Positions 44,411-57,293 of a stretch of 64,000 nt of DNA are shown one piece after another. The stretch comes from Aralia elata (Eukaryota; Streptophyta; Magnoliopsida; Apiales; Araliaceae). The stretch is taken from positions 27,775,506-27,839,505 of the forward strand of contig CM068379.1 of the NCBI GenBank assembly GCA_034770075.1, written 5' to 3'. The notes beneath the pieces were generated by a model. That model searched no databases and was not told the DNA's origin. It saw only the letters and a program-made list of their open reading frames with translations. How positions within the stretch are numbered: position 1 is the first letter of the stretch; the number at the start of each line of letters is the position of its first letter. Made by a program: the position numbers and the translations under genes.

Positions 44411-46722
44411 AGTATAAGGCTGTTCAAGGATCGTAGAAGGAAACTCTACGAACTTTTCAATTTGGTCAGACAATAGAGGAACAGATGAGTGGGAAAAGGT
44501 CAGATTCCAGATGGAAGATTCCTGAGAGCTCTGATAGCCTGAATAGAAGGGCTCGTTGCAGATTAACAAGGTTGCAAACGACAAAACCCTTGGAAAATTT
44601 TGAGCAACAAAGGTGAGATTTGGAAACGTAGAGTAGCTCCATCTTATTGAGCTTTAATCATTTAGATGAATAGCCTTCAACAAAGGCAACATAAGAATGA
44701 AATTTAGCAACTGTTTATTTCCATGATCATAAGGATTGGTAGCTCTATCAATCATGTTAGCTCTTCTCCTGTTCATTTTCCTTTTCCTTTCCTTTTCAAT
44801 CAGCCTTAGTTGATATTGTTCAAATTCTTTCCTTTCAAGCTTCCTCAACCGTCTTTCTTCCTTGAATTTCGTTTCAATTCTCTTTCGCCTTCTCCTTTCC
44901 TTACGTCCTGAGCTTGCTTTCTTAACTTCCTTCTCTGCTTCATCACTTGATCTCTTCCTTCTCTTTAATTTCCTTGACCTAGAACTTAAAGTTTTCACTG
45001 CTTGTTCTTCTACACTTACTTGAACCTTTGGCTCATTTGCAGTCATCACATCCTCATTGTTCTCTTCTTCAGGTTCAAGAGAGAAGGATTGTTCATCAAC
45101 TTCATCATCTTCGTTAGGCTCAGAAGTAGAGATCTTCATAGCCTCTTTTCCTTTACTTTTTCCCTCTTCTAGTTCTAGCTCTGTAATTTGACTATATTCA
45201 TTGATTTTTTGTTCAGATATATCAGCTTTTTCAATTAAAACTTCATCAAGATCCATATCTTCTTCCTCTGCATGCCTTAATTCATCTTCTGGTGATATTT
45301 CAGTAGTCACATCTTCAGATTTTGGCTCAAACATTAAGACCGTCTCAACCATTGTATCATCTTGAGGCTCAGGGGAATGAACTTTCTTATTAGTTTCACA
45401 TGACTGATTTCAGGTGTAGAGGTCTTCACATCCAAATCTGCTTCTTGATTAGACACAGTCGTGTCTTCTTCTTCAAATATGTTACCTTCATTATTCTCTA
45501 AATCAGTTTTTGATTTTCCCTTTGAGGAATCTTCTTCGGAGGAGTGAGATTTGCTCTTTGATGACTCTTCATCATTATCTTCAATTTCAATGATTTGAGG
45601 GGGTCCTGTGTTAACTGGACTTTTCCACTGCTCTCTTATTCTCATACTCATTCTCATTGAAGCAATATTACTAATTTTCTTTTCTATTTTCCTTTTCTTC
45701 TTTTCAGGCTTATCCTTTGTCTTTGATTGGCTTTCTTCAGTCATGTTTGGCCTTGCAACTTTCTTTTCATCTTTCTTCATTAACTTTCTTTGTTATAACC
45801 TTCTTTGCTTTCACAAGCTTCCTATTGTTCTTAGGAGACTGATCATCGTAGATGGTAAGAGTTTTGTTTTGTGGATATACATTAATCTCCTGAGATTCTT
45901 CTTCAGAGACTTCCTCCACTTTTCTTTTTCCCTTGGCTTTAGAGGATTTTTGCTCCTTGTTGTTGCTGCTCCTAGATCCCTCTACCTGCTTAGCTTTCCT
46001 AGCCTGAGGGTTCTTATTCTAATCTTCAAACAACCTTGGAGTGATCCTTTTGTTGCAGTTTAAGGCTTCTCCTTCTTCATCTCCAATTCTACTTGACAGT
46101 TTTTTCTTAAAAAAATGTTGATGAATCTCCCATAGAACATTTTGGGAGTTGGCTTTCCTGTTATGGCTCTTGTCTAGGCATCTTCAATCCAGCTTGCCAC
46201 CCAACCCAAGAGTATGGCTCCAAAATTGATTTTCTTTTTCAAGACGATAGCTATCATGAACTTTAATTGCAGTTCACTGACTGTATTATATGCAGTATCT
46301 TTGCAAAGAATACATTTCCCAACAATGTCAGCCAGGAACTCATAACGCTGAGGAAAGTCTTTCTTCTTGATTCCTCTTAGAAGAGACTTCTTCTCATATC
46401 CCATCAGTTGTAGTCCTTCTTCATCGCTAATGTCATTGAAGGAAGTAATTCCTTGATCGAGAAACCCCAGACTGTTGTTGATTTCGCAGGCACTTATCTG
46501 CAAAGTGGTTCCTTATACTTTTGTGATAAGAGAACCTCTTTGATAGACAACATTTAGGTAGAAGTCCTTTACCAAAGTAGAATAAATTCTGGTATTAGTT
46601 TCCAGACATTTAGTAAATCCGGCATCCTTAACCAATTGAAGAACATCTTTGAACTTTTGATCAACTTCCTCAAACTTATCAAAGCTAACTAGATTTCCAA
46701 GAATGACTTGATGACTCGCCAT
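44411..46722 (-). pseudogene. 5' part of a split element gene (domain plus charged region)
   Basis: The start at 46722 gives MASHQVILGNLVSFDKFEEV. The N-terminal domain (STLVKDFYLNVVYQRGSLITKV, then ISACEINNSLGFLDQG and IAIVLKKKINFGAILLGW) resembles the Athila third ORF in order of motifs. A stop lies at about 46511, another at about 46174, and at least two frameshifts follow. Then comes a long, highly charged stretch rich in Lys and Glu (KKDEKKVARP; SSEEDSSKGKSK; RRKRIETKFKEERRLRKLERK), then a stop at 44654-44656. The frame continues open to 44411, where the solo LTR interrupts it; it resumes at 28026. The charged stretch produces long plus-strand ORFs that I consider shadows. No function is assigned. 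Confidence 0.65.
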
Positions 46723-47814
46723 AAGGTTAAGTCAAAAAGATTTAGATTTCTGGAAATCTTTAAAAAAAACTAGGGTTTGAGAGCTTTGACGGTTTGGATA
46801 CTGTGGAACTCTGATTGCTGTTTGGAAGCGTAAAGGTCGAATGAAGATTTTGAATTGACTTTATACAACTTCCCTCTATTTTAGCTAAGTGGGGCACATG
46901 GCAAGATATTGATGGTTGCACGTCACCTCATTTCTGCACTTTTACAGTTGTAACTTAGTAACTTCTTTGTTGTACATGTCTTTCTGGAGTGTGAGTTCCA
47001 CGTGCTCTCTGCCTTAATTTTATTTTGTTAGAGTACCTACTGAGGAGTCATTTACCTCTACGAACACTTGTCAGCTCAGCGATCTCCTTTAGGTTCTACA
47101 ATTGTTCTTCAGCTTTAAGATCTGCGTTTGTTGTCATTGCACGAATTCTCAGATTGCTTTACCACCCATCATGTGGACCATACTTAATTTAACCTTTGGC
47201 CCAATGAATCCTTTTAAAGTGTGACTACTTTGTCAAATAGACAACTTTATCTTTTATTGTCATAAAGTAGTTGTCTCATTTTGTAATCTTCATATTACTC
47301 TATGAACAGTTTCTCGTCCTTCGAACTTCCTTTGGGTTACTGATCACATCTTAACATTGCGAGTCTTCATCATTCTACGATCGTTGAATTGTTATATAAT
47401 CGTGTTTATTTCTTGATTTGATTTGTGAGGATCAGTTTGCTTTATCTGGAATCCAATGAAGTAATTTTAGCTTGCCCATTTTGCTTGCTTCAAACCAGAT
47501 AGACAAGGAGCATTTTGATGACTTTCAATAATAGGCATTTTCTTCCTCTTGAGAATAGTCTTCAGCTTTGTCTTGCTCCATGGAATCATATCAGCTTCAT
47601 CTTGTTTCTGCTTTTCCACGTGCTTCTTGATAAGTAGCTTTAACTTCTTCAGTAGTAGAGTAGCATGATGACACAGTTTTCACTCTAAGATCTTCTATCT
47701 GCTTAATGATCAGCCCTTGAACCCAAACTCCAATCTACAAACATGATAAGTCATGGTATTGTTTATCTATTTACCACTTGATCTTTTTATCTTCACTTAG
47801 CCTGAGTCTCCTTT
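46723..47814 (-). other. region upstream of the split gene
   Basis: No coding signal on either strand. GTTCGTAGAG-like words recur here (about 47055 and 47295), near 44440 and in the gene's 3' part (about 27995). A 5' LTR or primer site for this element is not recognisable before 47815. Confidence 0.4.
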
Positions 47815-49181
47815 TGTAATACCCGAGAAATTTGATCAAATTATTAATTATGAATATGAGAATTATTCAATACTAAATGTGTATTTTATGTGTAATGTGT
47901 GTTACTTAATGCAATGAAGTTGCATCCAGTATGAATCATGAGACTATATGTGTGATCGAGCTTAGTTTATGTATTAACCAAGCTTGAAAGAATGAGCCTT
48001 GTGTGGCATATTAAATTATGGAAACGAATTGGTATAAATCCAAGTTGATAACTGATAACAAATTGGTAATATTGAGATAACCGTGTGTGATGGATGATTA
48101 GGGATTAAATGTTAAGTGTAATTATGGGTTATAGAATGATGTAACAATATGATAGGATAAAGGTAATGGACTGCTATAAGTAGTTTCTTAAGTTTGAGTC
48201 CAATAGAGTAATTAAATTAGCCCAATCGATGGTGTTGTAAGTAGGTTACTAGAACCCAACGAATTGTGCACCAGTCTAATGTTATGGACTAATGTCAAGC
48301 CCAAATGGAATAAAGAGCAGTGAGCCCAGAGATGATAATCCAGGAGTGTTGACCCGAAAATTTAAAATCTGCATGTAATTAGATAGATCAACGGTTAGAG
48401 AGTAATAGTTAAATAATGGTAATACTGCCAGCAGACCCAACCAGTGGCCTACAACCATCCTAGGTTACTTAAACTCAGGTAAAGCTGAAAATGACTATCT
48501 ACAACATGGCCGAAAGGTGGTTAGGTGAAGGCTTTTCACCTAATCTTTCCTTAACTGCTAGACAAACCTAACTCGTGCTGGATAAAACCAGTTTATCCTG
48601 GACTAAATACTCGTACTTATACACGTATGTGGATAAAATACGTAGAGAAATTTCCCTATAAATAGAAGCCCTCAAATCAGGTTTCAAGTTGTTCCATCTG
48701 CTGATGCTAATACAAAAGAGATAGAGAGTTTGAGAGACAAAAGGAGAACCCTAGAGGAACTCTGCAGTTCGGTAAAACAGAGTCTGGGAGGAGCGAGGAG
48801 AGCGAACAACTTATACAATTTATTTGCTTCACGAAGGTATAAACCCTAACTATAAGCCTTTGATTTAATTGGAGTATGAGTCTGTTATATAGTATTTTGC
48901 ATGTTTGTTATGGGAGGATTATGTGTGGGAATCATGGTGGATTCTGAAGTTATAAGGTGACTGTTGAAGGAGATCACGCGTTAAGTATATGATAAAACAT
49001 GTGAACCACTTAGCTGAATAAAAAGAACGAGAAGAAAATGTTATACTGTGTTAACTTTGAAAACAGAACAAGATTTGGTATGAGCACAAGTGCTCTATGT
49101 CTGTGTTTTATGCAGACTGTGAACTTTGATAGTAGACCTATAGATCATATGAACATATTGACCACGTCATGAGTAGTGACC
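47815..49181 (+). repeat. LTR fragment, plus orientation (U3 to U5 start)
   Basis: It starts TGTAATACCCGAGAAATTTG, a chromovirus-type LTR start. It has a TATAAATA box at 48657-48664, followed by a purine-rich leader-like stretch. It ends at about 49181 against the end of a minus-oriented LTR, so the two LTR pieces face each other. Confidence 0.65.
48657..48664 (+). promoter_or_regulatory. TATA box in LTR fragment
   Basis: TATAAATA in the context CCCTATAAATAGAAGCC, about 840 bp into the LTR. Confidence 0.55.
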
Positions 49182-52096
49182 GTGAAGCCCCCAAATTCTC
49201 TATACTCCCTGTAGCAGATTTGGTGCTCACGTGAGACTATTCAACTATAAATATTTCATAATATATAACTTCTATCTATCCAAGATTTTTAGTATCTCAT
49301 AACAGATAATAGTTCTCGTAAGAACGTTAACCGTGTTTAGATACCCTCACTTGGATGTATAGATTCATATCTTATGGATATCTCTTTCATATCGATATTC
49401 CCTATCTATCTGACATTCACAGTATTAATGATCAGATTGTTCTTGGAATTGAGGGGCGCATTCCTGGTAAAGATAGCACCTTACCGGCGCTCATTAAGTG
49501 TAACCTCAGTGCTTACAGAACTCCCAATATCATTTAAATACCCTCATTCAGATGTATAGTTCATATGGATACTATACTAGATCAAATGCTACTTTCTAAC
49601 TTAACTAAGAATGTAAATACAATGCAAGAGGTATAACACAAGATGATATATATATATATATATTATAACTGTAAGTTTGATTACAACATTCTCAGTACTA
49701 TGTTCTTATTACAACAAAGTCTTATAAGACTTGAATTTATTCAAACCAATAAGATAAAACTAATTAACAAGGCCTTTTCCCTTATCCGTCCCTGAAGTTC
49801 CGGGATTACCATCTAAAACTACAAAGGAAAGTTTTATGCAAGGATGAGCTACATAATGCTCATCAAGTTTATATCAAAAATGTAAACACAATGTGTTTGA
49901 TTTGAAAGAAGTTTAAAAGCTTTTGCCAACTGAGGGTTCAATACATGAACCATGTGTTCCAACCAGTTCTATCAGTCTTCAATGACTTAGAAAAGCTTTA
50001 TTCAAATATCTGATAGGGGATCATCTTAATCGAGATATCCTAGGAGTATGCATATCATCCTAATTGTGCCCAACATGCAGTAGATGTCAATATATTATCG
50101 ACAATAACAACTCATATAGGGTGTTAGTAAACTAAGTTATAAGATGTCGTACCAAACAATTTGGCTTGACACAACAATTCATGCTCGAATAAACAATATA
50201 TGAATAATAATTCATTTCTTAAGTTATGCTGAATCAAGAAGCAATAACTTCACAATAATTGATAGCAAAATATATAAGACTTCCATAAAGGTAACAAGGT
50301 TTGGAGACTTGCCTATGCGTAATACGTTTGGTTTACGCTGTTTATCTACGTCACGTAGTCTATTTATATCAATAATAAGCGTTAAAACTTATAATAACAC
50401 GTATCGAATTAAACTAGTCAAGTATCGTTAAGGTTCGACATTGGTTCGACTTTTCAATAGCGTTAATAAACACTTAAACACGTAGGTTTATCAATAAAAC
50501 TTTATTTAGTAGCTTAAATATTAACTTAGATAATTTAATTATCACTTATAATATTTTTAGAAGCTTAATATTATATTTAAATAATGTTCACAAGCTTGGT
50601 AATATTTTTAAATAATTTTTACAAGCTTAGAAATATTTTTAAATGATTTAATTATCATTTATAACATTTTTAGAATTTTAGTATATTATTTAAATAATTT
50701 ATTTATCATTTAGAATAATTTTAGAAATATAAAATATTATTTAAATGATTTAATAATCATTTATAATATTTTTAGAAATTTAATATATTATTCTAATAAT
50801 TTTAGAAAGTATATTATTTAAAATAATTTATTTATCATTTATAATAGTTTTAGAAAGTTAGTATATTATTTAAATAATTTATTTATCATTTAAAATAATT
50901 TTAATACTTTAATATCATTTTTAAATAATTTATTTAATATAATTATTAAATAATTTATTATCATTAATATTTAATTAAATTAAATTATTAATGAATTTTA
51001 TGTCAAAATATTAAAGTTAATTAATATACTTTAAAATGAATTTTAACATTTAATTATTAATTATTAAGAATTAATTATTATCTATTTTTAAATTATTAAT
51101 TAATTTTATTAAATACCGTCGCAAAAGGGCTTTAACGACAGTCAGTGTTGCTAAAGGTGTTCTTGCTGGGCGGAAGGAGATTGTCGCAAAAAGGGCCCTA
51201 TAGCGATGGACAGCCTGTCGCTATAGGTGTTCTTCATGGGCTGAAGAACAGTTAGTCATGGTCAAACAGGCCAGTTTGACTTTAAATAATTTCTAGTTGG
51301 TTAATTGTTTGTGTGAAATTTTTGTTTCTGGGTGGAGTCTACATGGCATAGTATACCAACATGTATTGGCATATCATAAACAACATCATATGATACAAGA
51401 TTAAGCTTGGTCAAACCAGCCGGTTCAAACTGTTCTTGAGTTTCTGGGTAACCCAGAAACTCATTGGTTTTGGTCGGTTAGCATACTTTGATTGCTCATA
51501 GCTTTCATTCTAGGTTAGGTTTATGTGTTTTAATGATTTTTAATTGTAGTTTATATATCAAATAACATGTTGGGTCCAATACTTTACACTAACAATATAA
51601 CACATGTAAGATTCAAGCCGGTCAAATACTTGTCAGACACTGTCAGGACCTTCAAACGATTTTTGGGTTACCAGAAATCAGTTTCCATGTCGGTTAATGG
51701 GTTTTGACCACCGATAACTTTAATTTCAGGGATTATTTTAGTGTTCTACCTATTCTAACTTATAAACCTCATGGAAGACTACAATAACATGCATCAAAAC
51801 ACATCAAACTAACAAATTAAGGGCATCAAAAAGCCTGACAAAGTAGCCTGTCAGACTATTCTTGACTGCCATGAACAGTTTGCTATTTTTGCTTAATTCT
51901 CATATCTAGGTGTTATGTAAACATGATTTAACAACCCATATCACTATATAACATGTTATTAAGTATCCCTAAACACTAAAACATAACATCTAACAAAGCT
52001 TTAAAGATTTAGCATAAAATTAGGGTTTTGCACCTTTTTGAGCTACTTTTTGATCTGATGCTTAGGCTCTGCTTGGGACTTCACTGAGATGTTATC
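49182..52096 (-). repeat. long gypsy LTR, copy B (minus orientation, cut by element F)
   Basis: It is homologous to LTR copy A from 13695 to about 17000: both share the start region, the AT-rich hairpin array (50510-51100), the palindromic GTCGC block (51116-51210) and the ~200-bp tandem units with hairpins (51240-51990). The first bases are altered (CGTGAAGCCCCC). Element F interrupts it at 52096/52097, and the remainder lies beyond the window. An (AT)n run is at about 49646-49665. Confidence 0.75.
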
Positions 52097-52761
52097 TGTG
52101 ACGCCCCCAAATCCGGATTCCTTGAACCTCGGATCCAGTGCTCACGATCCAACTTAACAAACATTCTAACTACCCAATAAAAATGCGGAATATAATTATT
52201 GGTAACAACTTACAATCATCCCAGGTTTTCTAACCTTAATACATCGAAGTAATAACACAAAAGAGTTTACAACGTAGGTAAACTAAATAAACTGAGCATA
52301 AGTCAAACACGGACTTTGTCTTTTTCCTTTATCGTCCTTGGCGTCTTATACGAACTCGGACTTAATCTGAAAATAGTTCACGATATAGCAAGGGTGAGCA
52401 CAAATTGCTCAGCAAGTTAAAATAGACAATAAAGATATATCATGAATGAAAAGAATACAATTCTTTGGATTTCACAATATACAATAATTGTGAATAATTG
52501 TCAACAGTAATGCTGCTAGAAGATTAACTGAAAAACTGAAAATCTTAACAATATTAATTTCAAGAGCGATATCGATAATGATAATTTTAAATAACACTTG
52601 CACGATTGAATAACTTTAAGAATTGATATTCAAAATCAATGGTAAAGAGTATTTACTGCTGAGTTGGTCATTATAGACCCTGAACATGGTCGAGGGCTTA
52701 ACCAGGCATTTCACCTAGCGCACCTCATGAGAAACTTACCCAGGTCTTAGCTGAGCATCTC

Positions 52762-52835
52762 GGAGTAGTGTAACAGCTAATGCTACTGTAAACACTCAGG
52801 AGTAGTGTAACAGCTAATGCTACTGTAAACACTTA
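52762..52835 (+). repeat. 37-bp tandem duplication in LTR F
   Basis: Units 52762-52798 and 52799-52835, starting GGAGTAGTGTAACAGC. The 5' LTR has the same at 60694-60767, so it predates this insertion. Confidence 0.9.
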
Positions 52836-55800
52836 GGTGGATACGCGAGGTGGCCAAACCTCTTGTACCCAATGTATATGCATAACATTAACTATCTTGT
52901 GTGCGCGCTAAGTCGAATAAATCGACATCAAACCCCTTTTTATAAGGGTTGTTCTGCTCAGTCTGATTATAAGAGTCCGTACCATCAATGGTTTGGACAG
53001 TTGCAACAATATTCAATCAAATGAATTTAAATATACAAAGGTCTAGCCGAAACAATTGGCGTAGACTATATTTTAAAATAATTCTTATGATCTCATGCAT
53101 AAGACTAGCCGAACTAGTGGCGTAGCCTCCTATTCAAACAGTTCAGGAATAAAGAACTTCAAGTAATAGATGTTCGATAATGAATAGAAATGCAAATGCA
53201 CTATGTGCGAATACCAATAATCGTCAATGAGGTGGCTAATTAACAATAATTAAACCACTAGTATACTCGGATAATTTAGAGTTTATAAATAATTGTACGA
53301 TTTAAGGTACAAGGTTAAGAACGATCTATAAAGAGACCGACAATTTAGGTTTGGAGAACTGGTCGTAATATAACAATACAACCCGCTTGAATATACAATG
53401 AGTAGGATTAACGAAAGCTAGCAAACAATTTATGAATTCAAAATTCATGCTTCAATACTTGGTCTAACCAAACAAGGGTATAGACCCATACTTATGATGC
53501 AAGTTATGCGAAATAAAACTATTGGGTTTAAGCGATTCAAGAATCTGACAATATCTCAAATGCACATGAGTGGGGACAAGGCATAAATTTAGAATGTGTA
53601 GAATCACAAGAAATAGTTCAAATAGGGAACTTGCGATAATAATAGAATACTTGCTCAATAAACAAATCGAGTAAGATAGAACCCGCTGAATAATAATTTC
53701 AGTTAGATTAGAGAACTTGTAATAAATAATAAGTTCAGAAATTTGTAATAGTACGAAGTACTTATGTATTACCAAATTCAACAGGGATTAGAAATTTACT
53801 AAAAGCACAATGGAGTAAGATTAAAGAAGACTTGTCTGTCAATAACAACTTGCAGAAGATGCGAATATCATTAATTATCAAGGATATGGAATAATTGTTA
53901 ATAATTAAACCACTGACATGTTTGTAATATAGTAATCTCGAGTTTGAGTTAGGAACTTGCAATACTATAGAAACCTTGTCTAATATTAAAGTAAACAAGA
54001 GTTAGAACCTACTCAATAAAGACAGGAGTAGGATAAGAAACATGTACAACGATAATACTTGCTTGAATAAAAATGGGTATGGTTAAGGAATTTGCATTAT
54101 AAAAATAAATACAAGATTCGATTTAAGGAAACTTGCAATAAAGTAAAGTTTCGGTATAAGGAACTTGCCTGACTGCTCAGCTACAAATAGTTCTAGCTTT
54201 AATTAACTTGATTGGGAAGACCTACCATTAATAGAGTCGGCCTATCCATTAGTACTGAGTACAGTTATAAGATACGCTTATTAAGGCAAATCAACTAACA
54301 CATAAGTAAACCACACCAATCATGACCCTATTGTTGACCTTAAAAAAAATATCATTGAACCTTAAGTTCATGATTTATTAAGTTAGAACATCAAACATGA
54401 AGGGTAAGTACATATTAAACCTTAAACAATTTATAATTTGTTTAATTAATGTTTTATTAACTTAAATTCCTTTACTTACTCTCTAATATCACTCAAATAG
54501 TAATTATCTTGAGTTATTACTAAAAGTAAATAATAACTAGTTATGGTTACTTATTATTTAATTAGCAATTAAATAATAAGTAGTTAAATTATAAGTTTTA
54601 AATCAATATTCGACACGAAATAATACTAAATTTTTATTCATACCCTTAAGAAGTCTTTAGTTATTACTTAATAATAACTAATCATTACCTTTACTTACTA
54701 TTTAAATGTTTAAATAATAAATAGTTAATTAGACATTATTTATCTTTAATTATTATTTAAGATTAACTAATAATTAATTAATCATTACCTTTATTATTAG
54801 ATAATAATCAATATCTTTATTTATTGCTCGAGTGTTAAAAAAATAAATGGTTAATTAGACTTTATTCTCCTCCTTGTTCTATCTCTAATTATTATTTACT
54901 ATTAAATAATAATTAATTAGTCCTTACCTTTATTAAATAACACTAATTAGGTAATAATCAATACCTTTATTATTTAATACTAATTGAATAATAGTTACTT
55001 AATACCTTCATTTTAATGTTAATTAAATAATAAATAATTAAACAGACTTTATTCTTAGTTATCCTTATTAAATAAAAACTAATCAGCTAAACAACCCCTT
55101 TTGATGATACTCAAAATACTTTAAAGGTTATTTGAAATTTTCAATAACACTTTGCTTACCCAACAGTTTTATCACATCTCGATAATGGTATTTAGAACAT
55201 GACTATTATTAAACTCTTAATAATAAACTAATGATTAAACAAGGTTATTCACTTTCTGAAAATGTTTTATTACATAACTATCATAAATAAACATTTATGA
55301 GTGATTTAGTTGTTCTTAGTATTTTTACAATAATCATGATACACCGTGATTACGAAATAATATCATTAACCAAATAGAAAGAAAATCTTTAACAGTAAGT
55401 TACTTTTCACAAAGCCAAACAGCTCATCATCCATCAACACATACACATAATACCGAGCTCATGCTAGCAAAACATTAGGCATACAGTAATAATGGCTCTA
55501 AGCCTGCGAGCCATCAACACTAGTCCCGTGACAAGGCTTGGTACAACAAACATCACAACATGACATCACTTGGTCCTATGCCTATGAAAATCAAAATACT
55601 AATCACATGACAACAGAAGTCTGCACTTCATGATCTGTCGCTTGACATAACACCTAGCCCAGCCCTGTTTTCTCTTGGACATTGCAGCGAACACATGGTG
55701 AGCATACCGGATCTTGAAGAAACTAACACGACATCTGTTATCCTACAACCACAGCCCCTCCCTACACCACCTGGACCCTCCATGGCCCTCCACACAAATT

Positions 55801-56125
55801 TTCCAACGACAAAATAGCAACATAACCCAAGAATAGAAAAACGAAACAAAAGAAAACTATCACGGCAGTTAGGTTCAATTTAAAACAGGACCATTATTAT
55901 ACCTTAAAGATTGGGGTGGAGCCGAACTGAGGTCCTAGTTGGTTCTCCTCCTTCTTCCGATATAGGCAGTGAATATAGAGAGCATTCACCCCACCGTTGG
56001 CACTTCCGAACTGAGTTGAAACCCACTGATGGCCTCTCACTATTTCCCTCTTCTCACCTCGCTCTCTTCCTCTCGGTTTCGAAATTCCTCAAGACAGCAA
56101 GCGCTTGCCCTTGCAACATGGGCTC

Positions 56126-56133
56126 TATTTATA
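56126..56133 (-). promoter_or_regulatory. TATA box of LTR F
   Basis: Minus strand reads TATAAATA in CTCTATAAATAGAGCCCATG. It would place the RNA start at about 56095-56105; the corresponding site in the 5' LTR lies just outside the window. Confidence 0.6.
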
Positions 56134-57280
56134 GAGGACTCCTAACTCTAGCTCAGCACCCACACCAATCGTGCGGTCAATTCGCGGCAGTGAGGGATGG
56201 TGATGGCAGTCCTTTCCGTCCCTCTCAATCGACCGAATAGGGGAATAGGCTAGCCCATACCCTATTCGTCCTTCCTGCAGCTCAATTCGGCGTAGTAGTG
56301 GAGCAGTCGTCAATCGCCCGGCAGTCCGAGCCCTTTGGTCCAACGGCTAGCCATTCGGTTGGTATCCCCATGCCTCAGTCGTCCCTTCCGTACCTCAATT
56401 CGGCGTAGCAGATGGACGTCAGCAGCCCTTATCGGCAGTCTGACTATTCAGACCTGCGCCTCCCCTAAAATCCGATTGCCCATAGGGACTAAGGGTTATT
56501 CCCCAGTCCATTTGCTTGCTCGCTCGGTCGCCCCCATGCGCTCAAGTCTGCCCTGGAAATAGCCAAGCTCCCTATCGTGAACCCATATGGAATCAGATGA
56601 AAGGAGTGAGGCATTTGGGCTAGATTACCCGAGCTCTCCTCTGCACCCAGTTAGTTTAACGAATAAAACCTTCCCCAACCCACTTGATTTGGCCCAACCG
56701 GAAGAGGAATTGGTCCAGAACAAATAATGTTGGTCCATCCGAAATGAAAAAGGAGAATGGGTCCAATTTACTAGCTAGGATTTAATAACACTCCACAATC
56801 CTTGCATTACAATTAATTAATTAGTTTAAGTATTTAATTGTTTAAAATACTTACTTTGACAATAAAACCCACCTTCAAATTATTTAATTTAATAACTTAA
56901 ATTTAATACCATAAATAAATGTGATTAATTATTTGACAATTTCTAAATCTTCTTACTATTAAACCTTAGGGTTAGATCACTAATTTAATCAGACCATTAG
57001 TGAATCTCATTAAAGCCAAAATTAACTTGTATAGTCACAAAAATAAAAGTATCACATACCCAGGTTTAAAATGAGCGTACAAAACTAACTCATTAGAGAT
57101 TAAATATTATATTTAAGTAATAACAAAGTTTTAAAAAAAAAAAAAAAAAAAAAATTCTCGGGTATTACAACCAAGCTCATGTTGGTTCCCAAAAAAAAAA
57201 ATTTAGATGCAAAATAAGTCATTTGAAATTAAATTCATTATTTAATTAATAATGAACCTTGAAAATTTCGGATCATTACA

Positions 57281-57293
57281 CCCTCCCCTCCTT
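57281..57293 (-). other. polypurine tract of element F
   Basis: Minus strand reads AAGGAGGGGAGGG directly before the LTR start TGTAATGATCC. The preceding GGACGGAATTTTTATAAGG matches chromovirus A. Confidence 0.85.

Larger units (their letters stand above)
52097..57280 (-). repeat. 3' LTR of element F
   Basis: TGTGACGCCCCC...GATCATTACA. It contains a 37-bp tandem duplication (52762-52835), an AT-rich repeat block (54430-55060), a minus-strand TATA box (56126-56133), GC-rich proximal repeats (56176-56408), an A22 run (57133-57154) and an LTR-start-like word at 57154-57169. ORFs such as 53464-53998 and 55911-56240 have no motif; the first recurs in the 5' LTR only because the LTRs are copies. 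Confidence 0.92.

Noticed and set aside
44524..44532. GCTCTGATA as a primer-binding site for the split-gene element
   Set aside because: Only nine bases match, there is no LTR end beside it, and it lies within the coding frame.
45608..46063. Long plus-strand ORF of hydrophobic residues
   Set aside because: It is the antisense of the Lys/Glu-rich part of the split gene: antisense of AAG/GAA codons reads as CTT/TTC and gives Leu/Phe runs.
53464..53998. Minus-strand ORFs of 105 and 78 aa repeated identically at 61396-61930
   Set aside because: They repeat only because they lie in the two LTR copies of element F; no motif, AT-rich composition.
55911..56240. 109-aa ORF in a GC-rich part of LTR F
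   Set aside because: Overlaps the TATA box and promoter repeats and is on the strand opposite to the element; no recognisable domain.
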